Source: Ruixingdingia sedimenti
GTDB lineage: Bacteria > Pseudomonadota > Alphaproteobacteria > Rhodobacterales > Rhodobacteraceae
DNA length: 64,000 nt
Direction of reading: 5' to 3'
NCBI RefSeq assembly: GCF_031432425.1
Contig: NZ_JAVKPH010000002.1
Span: 1-64,000, forward strand
This document shows positions 41,172 through 50,553 of the stretch, one piece after another. Numbering within the stretch: position 1 is the first letter of the stretch; each line of letters starts with the position of its first letter. A model generated the notes under the pieces. The model was given only the letters and a program-made list of their open reading frames with translations. It searched no databases and was not told the DNA's origin. The translations under genes and the position numbers were made by a program.

Positions 41172-42041
41172 CTAGGCTCTAGACTCATTGATTGTCAAAG
41201 CCAGAACATGACGGTTGCGGCGAGGGCGACGGCGGAGAGGAAGGTCTTGGCGCACCTGTCGTAACGGGTGGCGACCCTGCGCCAGTCCTTCAACCGGCCG
41301 AACATGATCTCGATCCGGTTGCGGCGGCGATAGCGCCGCTTGTCGTAACGGACGGCTTTGCCGCGCGACTTCCGGCCGGGGATGCAGGGGCGTATCCCCT
41401 TGTCTTTCAACGCATCCCGGAACCAATCGGCGTCATAACCCCGGTCTGCGATCATCCAGTCGGCGGCTGGCAGACTGCCCAGCAGGGCGGCGGCACCGGT
41501 ATAGTCGCTGACCTGTCCTGCGGTCATGAAGAACTTCAGCGGACGACCCTTGGCGTCCGTGACGGCGTGCAGCTTGGTGTTCAAGCCACCCTTCGTGCGC
41601 CCGATCAGACGCCCGCGCTGGTCGTCGGGCCCCCCTTTTTCGCCCGCAGGCTCGAAGCCGTGCGGTGCGCCTTCAGGTAGGTCGCATCGATCATGATGGT
41701 CTTGTGCTCGGTGCCTTCGGCGGCCAGACCCTCCATCATCCGGGCAAACACCCCCATGTCGCCCCACCGCTTCCAGCGGTTGTAGAGGGTCTTGGGCGGT
41801 CCATACTCCCGAGGCGCATCGCACCATCGCAAGCCATTGCGATTGATGAAGATTATCCCGCTCAGAACCCGCCGATCATCAACCCTGGGCTTGCCATGGC
41901 TCTTCGGGAAAAACGGCCTCAGCCGCTCCATCTGCTCGTCCGTCAGCCAGTAAAGATTGCTCATCGTCACCCCCGTCAGTTCGGGGCCTTGAATCACGCA
42001 GCAACGGCAGCCTCAAGCAGATCAATGGGTCCTGACCCTAG
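41172..42041 (-). mobile_element. IS5-family element (IS427-like) with CTAG target duplication
   Basis: The element spans 41176-42037 and is flanked by CTAG at 41172-41175 and 42038-42041. Its ends are imperfect inverted repeats, GCTCTAGACTCATTGAT on the left and GGTCAGGACCCATTGAT on the right (read inward). One transposase in two overlapping frames fills it. It is inserted in the 5' end of the thioredoxin-TPR gene. Confidence 0.85.
41195..41964 (-). CDS. IS5-family transposase, two frames
   Basis: OrfA (41605-41964, from MSNLYWLTDEQMERLRPFFP) has the DUF4096 N-terminal domain and reaches the first catalytic Asp (KTIMIDATYLKAHRTA). OrfB (to 41195) holds the rest of the DDE domain: GRTKGGLNTKLHAVTD, YDADWFRDAL and RNRIEIMFGRLKDWRR. 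The frames overlap around an AAAAAGGGGGG run near 41630-41640, where -1 slippage would join them, as in other IS427-group elements. Both halves look intact, so the element could be active. Confidence 0.85.
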
Positions 42042-42488
42042 CCGCGAGCTCGGGCGATCGACAACAGCTTATGAGAGCATCGCGGCTCTTGTCGTTCAGC
42101 GTTGTGGGCGTAGCAAACTATGCCAGCCGCTGAGTGAAGCTCGGCTGTGGACTGAGGCGCGTCATTTAAAATCAATGACTTAGGGTGGAGAAGGTTCGAC
42201 GTCAGGCCCATCCCCTCCGCCACTTGCCCTCGCGAAAGCGTTCTCCCGATCCGGCTCCGGCCGGATTTTTCCGTTGTTTTCGAGGGTTATGCGGGAGGGG
42301 CTGAGCACTGGCCCTGCCGTCGCGAGGCCCCGAAGCGGTCTCTCGGGGCTGATATTCTCCGGACCTGATGACTGCGCCATTTTGGTGAATTTCTCATAAG
42401 CCCCTGTAGATATTGGCGAAATCCAAGCCATTGAAATTGCTTGGATTGGAGTCGCGTTTGGGGCTGCCGCGACCGGGTTCGGAAGTTC
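42042..42488. other. Non-coding island border
   Basis: No gene supported. An inverted repeat with 9-bp arms AATCCAAGC / GCTTGGATT lies at 42420-42428 and 42439-42447. Sequence near 42195-42225 (GGTTCGA, then CCCCTCCGCCA) resembles the 3' end of a tRNA but does not fold as one. The stretch marks one edge of the foreign restriction-modification island. Confidence 0.4.
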
Positions 42489-43205
42489 TCAGGCCATGGC
42501 CCGTTCCAGTCTCTGCTTCCGGCGCTCCCAGTCGGGCATCACCTTGTCGAGGAGATCGAAGAAGGCTGCCCCGTGATGGGGTTCGGCCACGTGGCAGAGT
42601 TCGTGGGTGATCACATAGTCGATGGCATCGACCGGCGCCTGCACGAGGCGGCGGTTCAGCAGCAGGCGTCCTGCCGGAGACATGGATCCCCACCTCTGCC
42701 GGGTCTGACGCACGATGAGCCCCATCGGCCGGAATGCCTCGGGATCGGGGAAGAGACCGAGACAGAGTTCGATCCGCTCCGGAAACTTGATGTGTGCCCG
42801 ATCCCGGTACCATGCCTCGACCAGTTCGCGCGTCACCTCCGGTCTGGTCGGCCGGTGTGTCTGCACGACGATGAAGCCGCGGATCAGCTTCACGCTTTCC
42901 TGGACATGCGGGACTACCTTCAGCCGGTACTGGCGCCCGAGGTAGAGATGCGTCTCACCGGCGACAAACCTGCGCTCCGGTGTTCTTGGAAGGAACTGGG
43001 CGAAGTACCGCTGCTGCCGCGTCACCCATGCCGCGCGCTTCCGCAGCTTTGCTTCTATGGCGTCGAGCGTCGCGTCCTCCGGGGCCGCGATCACCACCGA
43101 AGCATCCGGCTCGACAGCGATCTCTAGCGTCTTCCTCGGACGGCGGACGATCTCGTACCGGATCTCCTGCTCGCCGTACTGCAGGCAGTGCAGTTCCCGC
43201 GTCAT
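42489..43205 (-). CDS. YgjP/SprT-like zinc metallopeptidase (DUF45)
   Basis: A 238-residue protein of the YgjP (DUF45, M48-like) family. The zinc site is THELCHVAEPHHGAAFF (HExxH near residue 200, third ligand His about 208). RQTRQRWGSMSPAGRLLLN before it is typical. Such genes are very often the last gene of type I restriction-modification operons, as here; the role there is unknown. The start overlaps the hsdR stop (ATGA). Confidence 0.85.
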   Translation of the reverse strand: MTRELHCLQYGEQEIRYEIVRRPRKTLEIAVEPDASVVIAAPEDATLDAIEAKLRKRAAWVTRQQRYFAQFLPRTPERRFVAGETHLYLGRQYRLKVVPHVQESVKLIRGFIVVQTHRPTRPEVTRELVEAWYRDRAHIKFPERIELCLGLFPDPEAFRPMGLIVRQTRQRWGSMSPAGRLLLNRRLVQAPVDAIDYVITHELCHVAEPHHGAAFFDLLDKVMPDWERRKQRLERAMA

Positions 43206-46200
43206 GCCGCGAACCGGGCCCGAGCAAGATCCATGATCTTGAGTTCGAGGTCGTCGAGCACCTCCACGGGCAGGTCGACGCCCCTCTCGTCACGCAGAAC
43301 ATCGAAGAAGTAGTCATCGATGGCATTGCGCAGTTTGTTCTGGGCCACTTCGTTCGACCAGATGTCGACGATCAGGTGGGACTTGATGATGTCGATGATC
43401 TCCAGGGCGATGGATGCTGCTTCGTCGCCGGCCACCGGCTCATCGTCCTTGATCTTGAGCTGACCTTCCAGGACGCCGAAGAACGCCTGTGCATCCTCAT
43501 CGCCCCGGATGCTTTCGGGAACATCCCGGCCCCGATCCTTGCGTGCCACCTTGCTCGCGAGGTCCACGACGCTGTTCAGGTACTCGCGCTCGGAGAGCCG
43601 CTTCTCGCGATAGGCGCGAATGGTCTCTTCGAGCAGCTCGGAGAACTGTTTGTAGAACGTCGGGTCCTCATCCATCTTCTCGGTGATTGCCCGCCGGGTG
43701 GCGCTGGCGATGCGGTCCGCCCTCGAGGCTTCGGAGACGCCCGTCTCCTCGACGACCGCCTTCAGCGCATCAGGATCGTTGATGTTCACCACCTCGATGA
43801 TGGTCTCGGCAGGCATCGCCACGACATGGTCATCGAGCAGCTTCTGGATCTTCGGCTCGAACTCGCGGACATCGACCGTCTCCTGGTAGCGGAGCTGGAC
43901 CGAGCGCTTGAGTTCGGAGAACTGTTTCCAGTCGCGTTTCAGGGCATCGACCTTGGTCTCGTCGAAGACATCGAACAGCTTGTCGGACGAGAGCGAGATG
44001 TGCAGGCACCGGCTGAATGCCTTGAGGCGCGCGTAGAATTCATGGCGAAGCGACTCGTCGGCAAGATGCTGCTCGTACTGCTCCATGTCCTTCTTGTTCC
44101 GCACCGGCTTGAAGAGGTCCCAGAGCTGGTCGTGCAGCTGGGGCAGCTTGCGGATCTCCTCGCGGATGTCATGCACCGTCCCGGCGAGGTCGGCCGCCTC
44201 GTAACCCTCAAAGGCGCTGTACGTTGTAAGGGCGCTGTCGAGCTCGCCGAGTAGCCCCTCGTAATCGACGATGAAGCCGAACTGCTTCTCCGTTCCGCCG
44301 TCCTCGTAGAGCCGGTTCACCCGCGCAATCGCCTGCAGGAGATTGTGTTCCTTCAGGGATTTGCAGACGTAAAGCACCGTGTTCCGGGGCGCGTCGAAGC
44401 CGGTGAGGAGCTTGGAAACGACGATTAGAATCTCCGGATCGCCGGAGCCTTTGAAGGCATCGATGATCTGGCGGTTGTACTCCTCTTCGGTCTTGTACCG
44501 CGCCATCATCTGCGACCAGAAGCGGCGCACGAGGTCCTTGGACTCCTGGTCGACCTCCTCGTTGCCCTCGTTCTCGTCCGGCGGCGAGATAACGATCGCG
44601 CTCGAGACGTGGCCGATCTCGTCGAGAACCTCCTTGAAGCGGACGGCCGCGGCCTTCGAGGGGGCAACGAGCTGCGCCTTGAAGCCGGTCCCCTGCCAGT
44701 GCTGGCGATAGTGCTCGGAGATGTCGAACGCCTTGGCTCGGATCGCCTGGTCGGTCTTCGACAGCGCATCCATCCGGGAGAACTTGCGCTTGAGGTCGGC
44801 CTTCTGGCTGTCAGTCAAGCCCTCGCTGATTTTGTCGAACCAGCGGTCGATCACGGTGCCCGAGACCTGCTGCTCGACAAGCCGTCCCTCGTAGAGCAGC
44901 GGCACGACGGCGCCGTCGGCGACCGCCTCGTCGATGGCGTAGCGGTGGATCAGCCGCCCGAAGGTCGAAAGCGTGTTCTTCTCCTTCTTCAGCAGGGGCG
45001 TGCCAGTGAAGCCGAGGTAGCAGGCCTTGGGCAGGAGGCGTCGCATCTTGGCGGCGAACTGGCTGTGGCCGCCGTAGCGACCCGTCTGCGTCCTGTGGCT
45101 CTCGTCGACCAGCACGAAGACGTTCGGGTCCTCGTCCATCAGCTTGCTGTTCTTCAGCGCCGTGTCGAACTTGTTGATGATTGTGGTGACCAGCGGAGCC
45201 TTGTTCTGGACGAGCTCCAGAAGGTGAGCCCCGCTCGTCGCGCGGACCGGCTCGAGGTCGCAGGACTTGAAGGTGTCCTTGATCTGCTTGTCGAGATCGT
45301 CGCGGTCCGTGACGATGATGATCCGCGAGTTCTCGATGCTGCGCTCGAGAGCGAGCGAGCGCCCCAGCATCACCATGGTCAGTGACTTCCCTGAACCCTG
45401 CGTGTGCCAGATCACGCCGCCCTTGCGGGCGCCGCCGACATCATGCTGTTTGACCGTCTCGACCGCGCGCCGGATCCCGAAGAACTGCTGATGGCGCGCG
45501 ACCTTGCGGACACCGCCATCGAACACCGTGAAGCGACGGATGAGATCGAGAAGCCGCTCGGGGCGGCATAGCGCGTAGACTGTCCGGTCCTGAACCGTGA
45601 CCGCGCGGTCGCCTTCGGCGGCCATCGCGTCGAAGTATGCACGTGCACCTGCGAAGTCTCCGGAGAATATGGCGTCCTTCTCCGCCCCGGTGAGAACGCG
45701 GTTCGCAAAGGGCGCGATGGCCTCGTCAGTGTCTTCCTCGTCGCGCCAGGTCTGCCAGAACTTCCTCGGCGTCCCGACAGTAGCATAGCGCGCCTCGTTC
45801 CGGTTCATGCCGATCAGCAGCTGGGCGAAGTGGAAGAGCTGCGGGATGTTGTCCTCGTTCTGGTAGCCGATCAGCTGGCTGTCCGCCTTCTTCAGGCTTT
45901 CGGTCGGCCGCTTGTTCTCGATCACCAGGATCGGGATGCCGTTCACGAACGCGACGATGTCACAACGCTTGGTCTGGCTCGACGCTGTCCTCTCGACCGA
46001 GAACTCGGCAGTGACATGGAAGACGTTGTTCTCCGGCCGATCCCAATCGATGTAGCGAAACGAGTAGCTCTTCGAGTCGCCGTCGATGGACTTCGTGATG
46101 GTCGTGCCGAGGACGAGCGTGTCGTAGATGTCCTGGTTCGTGCCGCGCAGCCCCTTCAGCCGATCGGGCGTGGGCTTGAGCCTTCGCATCGCCTCGTGCG

Positions 46201-46417
46201 CGTCTTCGAGGTCGAAACCGTATTCACGGCCGCGATGCGTGAAGCGGTTGATGCGCATGAGTTGCTCGGCGAGGATATCGTCCAGCACCACGTTCCGCAG
46301 GCGCCCGCCGCGCAGGCGCAGGGCTTCCTCCTGTGAGAGCGGAGTGAACCCGAGCGCCACCAGCAGCTGCAGTGCTGGCACCTGGGACTGGTGTTTCTCG
46401 GCGGCATTGAAGGTCAT
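43202..46417 (-). CDS. hsdR: Type I restriction endonuclease R subunit
   Basis: A 1071-residue EcoR124-like motor and nuclease subunit. The PD-(D/E)xK site is Asp153, Glu167 and Lys169 (CDIVAFVNGIPILVIENK). The helicase has Walker A QGSGKS (340-345), DESH (438-441) and the GFTGTPL motif, followed by HELICc-type sequences (VSKLLTGFDAPRNTVLYV). With HsdM and HsdS it cuts unmethylated DNA after ATP-driven translocation. No frame disruption is seen. A palindrome and possible separate promoter lie upstream. Confidence 0.92.
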   Translation of the reverse strand: MTFNAAEKHQSQVPALQLLVALGFTPLSQEEALRLRGGRLRNVVLDDILAEQLMRINRFTHRGREYGFDLEDAHEAMRRLKPTPDRLKGLRGTNQDIYDTLVLGTTITKSIDGDSKSYSFRYIDWDRPENNVFHVTAEFSVERTASSQTKRCDIVAFVNGIPILVIENKRPTESLKKADSQLIGYQNEDNIPQLFHFAQLLIGMNRNEARYATVGTPRKFWQTWRDEEDTDEAIAPFANRVLTGAEKDAIFSGDFAGARAYFDAMAAEGDRAVTVQDRTVYALCRPERLLDLIRRFTVFDGGVRKVARHQQFFGIRRAVETVKQHDVGGARKGGVIWHTQGSGKSLTMVMLGRSLALERSIENSRIIIVTDRDDLDKQIKDTFKSCDLEPVRATSGAHLLELVQNKAPLVTTIINKFDTALKNSKLMDEDPNVFVLVDESHRTQTGRYGGHSQFAAKMRRLLPKACYLGFTGTPLLKKEKNTLSTFGRLIHRYAIDEAVADGAVVPLLYEGRLVEQQVSGTVIDRWFDKISEGLTDSQKADLKRKFSRMDALSKTDQAIRAKAFDISEHYRQHWQGTGFKAQLVAPSKAAAVRFKEVLDEIGHVSSAIVISPPDENEGNEEVDQESKDLVRRFWSQMMARYKTEEEYNRQIIDAFKGSGDPEILIVVSKLLTGFDAPRNTVLYVCKSLKEHNLLQAIARVNRLYEDGGTEKQFGFIVDYEGLLGELDSALTTYSAFEGYEAADLAGTVHDIREEIRKLPQLHDQLWDLFKPVRNKKDMEQYEQHLADESLRHEFYARLKAFSRCLHISLSSDKLFDVFDETKVDALKRDWKQFSELKRSVQLRYQETVDVREFEPKIQKLLDDHVVAMPAETIIEVVNINDPDALKAVVEETGVSEASRADRIASATRRAITEKMDEDPTFYKQFSELLEETIRAYREKRLSEREYLNSVVDLASKVARKDRGRDVPESIRGDEDAQAFFGVLEGQLKIKDDEPVAGDEAASIALEIIDIIKSHLIVDIWSNEVAQNKLRNAIDDYFFDVLRDERGVDLPVEVLDDLELKIMDLARARFAA

Positions 46418-46439
46418 GGGGCGCGCTCCCCGGCCCAGA

Positions 46440-46454
46440 TTAACTTGCAGTTAA
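46440..46454. promoter_or_regulatory. Palindrome upstream of hsdR
   Basis: TTAACT-TGC-AGTTAA, perfect 6-bp arms, 23 bp before the hsdR start within an AT-rich stretch. A dimeric regulator could bind here to delay restriction relative to methylation. No regulator gene is adjacent. Confidence 0.4.
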
Positions 46455-46503
46455 GGGGCTCTGTGGCTATATACGGATCAAAGGATTGGGCATTTCCCGG
46501 TCG

Positions 46504-46543
46504 ACAAAGGGGTCCTGGAGCTTCCGGGGCCCCTTTGTTTTTT
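46504..46543 (+). terminator. Rho-independent terminator facing rightward
   Basis: Stem ACAAAGGGGTCC (46504-46515) pairs with 46527-46538 around an 11-nt loop, then TTTTTT follows on the plus strand. Both flanking genes run leftward, so this would stop antisense transcripts entering the hsdS side from hsdR rather than the operon itself. Confidence 0.6.
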
Positions 46544-46559
46544 CCTGTCTGACAAGCGC

Positions 46560-47291
46560 TTAGGGGAAGCATTTGAGCCCTCCCAGCTTGGGCTCGATGA
46601 TCTCGAACGCGCGGTTCGGCTGGCCCGGGCGCAGCCGCGACAGCGCGATGGGCCGGGCCGTCAGGTCGGCCAGCTGCAGACCCGAGGCGTTCGCGGCCTT
46701 CGGGATGAAAACCGGCTGGAAGTCGAAGCGGCTGAAGTCGTGCCGGCGGTAGCCCCAATGGCTCTGGTTGCTGGCGATGCGGCGGAACTCCAGTTCAAGC
46801 TCGGCATCTTCCTTGGCGCCCCGGCTCTCGAACACGACATGCACCGTCTTCCCGTGCTGCTCGAAGCGGTTCATCATCGCCTGCAGCCGCTCCATGCAGA
46901 AATGCAGGGCGATCTCGTAGGGGTTCCAGGGGTTCGCGTATTTCGCGCGGTGCTTCTCCTTGTCGATGACCGAGGCAAAGATCTTCATCGGGGCCGCGTC
47001 CATCAGCGCGTTCAGTTCGTCGAAGAAGCGGGTGCGCAGCGCCCGGTCGGTGCGAAGCAGGCCGAAGGGGCCGAGGCTCTTGCGGATTTCATGTTCGTGC
47101 AGGACGACCGAGTCGTGGCCCCAGATGCCGAACTTGAACCGCTGCATGGCGGGCACGATGGCGCTGACGTATTCGTCCTTGCGCATGACGCAGAAGGTCA
47201 GCGCGAAGACGGGATATTGCGGGTCGATGCTGACCATCCCGTGATCGCCGCTCTCGTCGGCATAGACGATGAAGTCCGAGAAGTCAGGCAA
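46560..47291 (-). CDS. DUF3800 domain protein
   Basis: A 243-residue RNase H-like DUF3800 protein. The signature FIVYADESGDHGM (about residues 7-19, acidic Asp12-Glu13 and Asp16) and the later ADLTARPIALSRLRPGQP (about 206-223) are clear. DUF3800 genes are frequently found inside restriction-modification and other defence loci, but their activity is not established. It starts 8 bp before the hsdS stop, so it belongs to the same operon. Confidence 0.8.
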   Translation of the reverse strand: MPDFSDFIVYADESGDHGMVSIDPQYPVFALTFCVMRKDEYVSAIVPAMQRFKFGIWGHDSVVLHEHEIRKSLGPFGLLRTDRALRTRFFDELNALMDAAPMKIFASVIDKEKHRAKYANPWNPYEIALHFCMERLQAMMNRFEQHGKTVHVVFESRGAKEDAELELEFRRIASNQSHWGYRRHDFSRFDFQPVFIPKAANASGLQLADLTARPIALSRLRPGQPNRAFEIIEPKLGGLKCFP

Positions 47292-48444
47292 CCGGTGCCT
47301 CCGGCTTGACCCGCCACTCGCCCGTCAGCAGCTTCTGCATCAGGCCGCGTTTCTGGCGGGTTAGGGCTTCGATCTCATCACCGAGAAGAGCGATTTCAGC
47401 GTTGCCCGCGGTGAGGGCACTGGCGATCTTTTCTTGAAGGTCACGGGGCGGCACCACCACCGTTAGACGTTCAAGGTCAGCGCGTTGAATATTCGGGAGC
47501 CCGGACCCAACGCGAAGGCGCATGATCTCAGGCTCGCGAGATTTCAGCGTATGAAACAGAAAATCCCGTTCGACTATCGGCGAAAGGCCTTGAAGTGCGT
47601 AGCAATGGCCGCCGAGCCAAAATGGCTGATGGGCAAGATTTACAAACCCGCAGGAGTTTCCGCCCTCGCTTATGGTAATCGTGCCGCCTTCGGTATTCCA
47701 TTCGTTATGAAAACCTGAAGGGGTGATGCCGCCATTCCAGACGGGGTAGTCGCCATCCGAAATGTCGAGCTTGTTCAATTGCTGACCCTTGACGATGCGC
47801 GTCAGGGTGGCGAGCGGTTTCGTCACCGTCGCTGGATCATCCGCCGCCCGGGCAAGAAGGGCTCGGCCCACCCCAGCCAGCCGCCGCGCCTTCGCCGCGC
47901 GGAGGGCGGTGAGCTTTTCGAGCGCCTCGTCCCAGGTCCGCAGGATCTCGGCGATCTTGCGCTGTTCGGGGAGCGGGGGGAGGTCAATGACGAATTCGCG
48001 AATGTCGTTTGGGCTGATGTGCGGAACCGCCGTCTCTGTCTTGGAAGACTTCACCATCTCGACGAAACGGTGCGACTGAATGATCGCCGCGAGAAACCGT
48101 TGGTCGAGGGTGTCAGCTGCTCGAATACGAGCAACTCGCTGAACCAACATACAGGGCAAGTCCCCACGCGTGATTGCCGCGGCCTTCAGTCCTGCCTTCA
48201 CCCATGTTCGATCCAGCGCAACGACGACGTCACCTTCGGCAAGTTGATATCGTTCGAGACCATCGACCTTGTCTCGCGGCCAGCGGCGAGCGTCGTCCCA
48301 ACGGATGACGCCTTGAATAACGTTGTCCCCACGCAGGAGCCTGATGCCATCGCTATCCTGCGAATATTCAGCGCTCTTGAATGGGTGGCCTGTGAGCAAG
48401 TCGATGTGCTCGCCCAATTCGGTATGACGCCAACCTTCAAGCAT
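47284..48444 (-). CDS. hsdS: Type I restriction specificity subunit S
   Basis: A 386-residue S subunit with two target recognition domains. The first spans about residues 5-150 and ends in the central helix (PLPEQRKIAEILRTWDEALE); the second spans about 200-345 and ends in VVVPPRDLQEKIASAL. It determines the bipartite recognition sequence for methylation and cleavage; the sequence cannot be read from the protein. ATG at 48444 overlaps the hsdM stop. Confidence 0.9.
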   Translation of the reverse strand: MLEGWRHTELGEHIDLLTGHPFKSAEYSQDSDGIRLLRGDNVIQGVIRWDDARRWPRDKVDGLERYQLAEGDVVVALDRTWVKAGLKAAAITRGDLPCMLVQRVARIRAADTLDQRFLAAIIQSHRFVEMVKSSKTETAVPHISPNDIREFVIDLPPLPEQRKIAEILRTWDEALEKLTALRAAKARRLAGVGRALLARAADDPATVTKPLATLTRIVKGQQLNKLDISDGDYPVWNGGITPSGFHNEWNTEGGTITISEGGNSCGFVNLAHQPFWLGGHCYALQGLSPIVERDFLFHTLKSREPEIMRLRVGSGLPNIQRADLERLTVVVPPRDLQEKIASALTAGNAEIALLGDEIEALTRQKRGLMQKLLTGEWRVKPEAPVA

Positions 48445-49954
48445 CAACGCCGAGCTCCTTCAGATACCCAGCCATCTTCGCCCGAACCTCGGCCAGCTCG
48501 GCCTCGATCCGCAGGATATCCTTCTGCACGGCAGCCACGTCGATCTCCTCCTCGGGCTCGAAGGTGTCGACGTAGCGGGGGATATTGAGGTTGAAGCCGT
48601 TCTGGGCGATCTCCTCGGGGCTGGCCCGGTGCGAATACCGCTCGACCTCGGCGCGGGTGCTGTAGGTCTCTAGCACCTTCGCCACATGTGCGTCGTCCAT
48701 CACGTTCTGGGTTTTGCCCGGCGTGAACTCCTTGCTGGCATCGATGAACAGCACGTCGCGCCGGTCCGCGTTCGCGCCGCCTTCCTCGCGCGAGCGATCG
48801 AAGATCAGGATGGCGACCGGAATACCCGTGGTGGTGAACAGGTTGGCGGGCAATCCCACGACCGCGTCGAGCAGGTTCTCCTCGATCAGCTGCTGCCGGA
48901 TGCGCCCCTCGGCCCCGCCCCGGAACAGCACGCCGTGGGGCACGATCACCGCCACGCGGCCGGACTGGCGCTTGGCGATCTCGATCATGTGAGTGATGAA
49001 GGCATAATCGCCCTTTGACTTGGGTGGCACGCCGCGCCAGAAGCGCTTGTACTGGTCGCTGTCGGCATCCTCCGCGCCCCACTTGTCGAGCGAGAACGGC
49101 GGATTGGCGAGCACCACGTCGAACCGCATCAGGTGGTCGCCCTCGACCAGCGCCGGGCTGTTGAGCGTGTCGCACCATTCGATACGTGCGGCGTCCTTGG
49201 CGTGCAGGAACATGTTCATCCGGGCCAGCGCCCAGGTTGCCCCGTTCACCTCCTGCCCGTAGAGGGCGAAGTTCTCGGACCCGACCTCCTGCGAGGCCTG
49301 GATCAGCAGCGAGCCGGAGCCGCATGCCGGGTCGCAGATCGTGCTGCCGGGCTGCGGGGCTGCGAGTTTGGCCAGCAGCCGCGACACGGCGGTGGGCGTG
49401 TAGAACTCGCCCGCCTTCTTTCCGGCGTCCGAGGCGAAACGCGAGATCAGGTAGATGTAGCACTCGCCGATGATGTCCTCGGTCACCCGCGACGGGCGCA
49501 GGTCGAGCGCAGGCTTGGCGAAGTCCTCGAGAAGATTCTTCAGGCGGCGGTTGCGATCCTTCGGGCGGCCGAGGTTGGCCTCGGAGTTGAAGTCGATGTT
49601 GCGGAAGACGCCCTCGAGCTTGGCCCGGTTCGCGTCCTCGATCTTCTCCAGCGCGATGTTGATCAGCTCGCCGATATTGGCCTCGTTCCGCTGGGCGTAG
49701 AGGTCGTAGAAGCTGGCGCCCTCTGGCAGGATGAAGCGCTCGCGCTCGAGGCGGCGGCGAATGCGGGCCACGTCGTCGCCATACTGCTTGCGGTAGGTCT
49801 CGAGATGGTCGTTCCAGAGGTCCGAAATGTACTTCAGGAACAACATCACGAGGATGTAGTCCTTATACTGGCCGGCATCGACGGCGCCCCGGAAGGTGTC
49901 GCAGGCCGCCCAGGCGGTCTGGTTGATCTGCTGTTGCGTAATCTGATCGGTCAT
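48437..49954 (-). CDS. hsdM: Type I N6-adenine methyltransferase M subunit
   Basis: A 505-residue HsdM. The N-terminal four-helix domain (AAWACDTFRGAVDAGQYKDY-like region, residues 12-40) is followed by the methyltransferase with GEFYTPTAVSRLLAKL (about 187-202), CDPACGSGSLLI (motif I, about 211-222) and the catalytic NPPF (about 288-291). It methylates adenine in the site chosen by HsdS and also forms the core for HsdR. The gene overlaps both neighbours, so expression is coupled. Confidence 0.93.
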   Translation of the reverse strand: MTDQITQQQINQTAWAACDTFRGAVDAGQYKDYILVMLFLKYISDLWNDHLETYRKQYGDDVARIRRRLERERFILPEGASFYDLYAQRNEANIGELINIALEKIEDANRAKLEGVFRNIDFNSEANLGRPKDRNRRLKNLLEDFAKPALDLRPSRVTEDIIGECYIYLISRFASDAGKKAGEFYTPTAVSRLLAKLAAPQPGSTICDPACGSGSLLIQASQEVGSENFALYGQEVNGATWALARMNMFLHAKDAARIEWCDTLNSPALVEGDHLMRFDVVLANPPFSLDKWGAEDADSDQYKRFWRGVPPKSKGDYAFITHMIEIAKRQSGRVAVIVPHGVLFRGGAEGRIRQQLIEENLLDAVVGLPANLFTTTGIPVAILIFDRSREEGGANADRRDVLFIDASKEFTPGKTQNVMDDAHVAKVLETYSTRAEVERYSHRASPEEIAQNGFNLNIPRYVDTFEPEEEIDVAAVQKDILRIEAELAEVRAKMAGYLKELGVDA

Positions 49955-50544
49955 CAGGCAATTTCCTTCTGGTCGGCGGCCTTTGCGGCCTCGCCGAGAA
50001 TGGCGCTTACGAGTTCTTCGCGGCGAGCGGCGAGTTGACGGAGCAGTTGTCCCTCCTGCCGGGCGAGGGCATCGAGTTCAACGATACGTTTCTGCGTGGG
50101 CAGGTCAGGCACGGCAATCTCGAGGTTCTCGAGGACCCCCATCGGGATCATCCTGAGGCTTGTGCCCTGCGCTTCCGCGCCGAGCCTGCGCTGCGCGTCG
50201 GGCTGGTTGATGGCCCAAGCGAGGTATTCTGGGAGAACGCGGGCCCTGTCAGGGCGAACGATCACCAGCGGAACGATGACCACGACGGGCTCCGGCAGCG
50301 AAGCGGGAATGGCCGCCGCGGCGTTCGGCTCGCCACGCGATCGAAAGACGACCTCGCCGCCGCGGACGAAGTATCGGTCGGACAGCTTGGCCAGGTCGTA
50401 CCTCTGGAAGTCTGGTCCTGGCGCTTCGCCGTTCGTTCCGACGTCACGCAGCTGAAGCGCCGGCACGCCACCCTCCGACAGCGGATCGAGCCTGCCGCGC
50501 GCCGTGTAGCCGGAGTGAATGTCCGAGAGCTCCGCGAGCCGCAT
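49954..50544 (-). CDS. Half-size HsdS-like protein
   Basis: A 196-residue protein with a single target recognition domain: MRLAELSDIHSGYTARGRLD at the start, YFVRGGEVVFRSRG in the middle and the helical end PDLPTQKRIVELDALARQEG. It is the first gene of the restriction-modification operon and overlaps hsdM by one base. A full hsdS already follows hsdM, so this extra half subunit is unusual: it could pair as a dimer for a second specificity, or regulate the complex. Confidence 0.75.
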   Translation of the reverse strand: MRLAELSDIHSGYTARGRLDPLSEGGVPALQLRDVGTNGEAPGPDFQRYDLAKLSDRYFVRGGEVVFRSRGEPNAAAAIPASLPEPVVVIVPLVIVRPDRARVLPEYLAWAINQPDAQRRLGAEAQGTSLRMIPMGVLENLEIAVPDLPTQKRIVELDALARQEGQLLRQLAARREELVSAILGEAAKAADQKEIA

Positions 50545-50553
50545 GAAAGAAAC

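Noticed and set aside
42195..42225. tRNA gene or att site at the island edge
   Set aside because: GGTTCGA and CCTCCGCCA are present but spacing and arms do not form a tRNA, and no second copy was found at the other edge.
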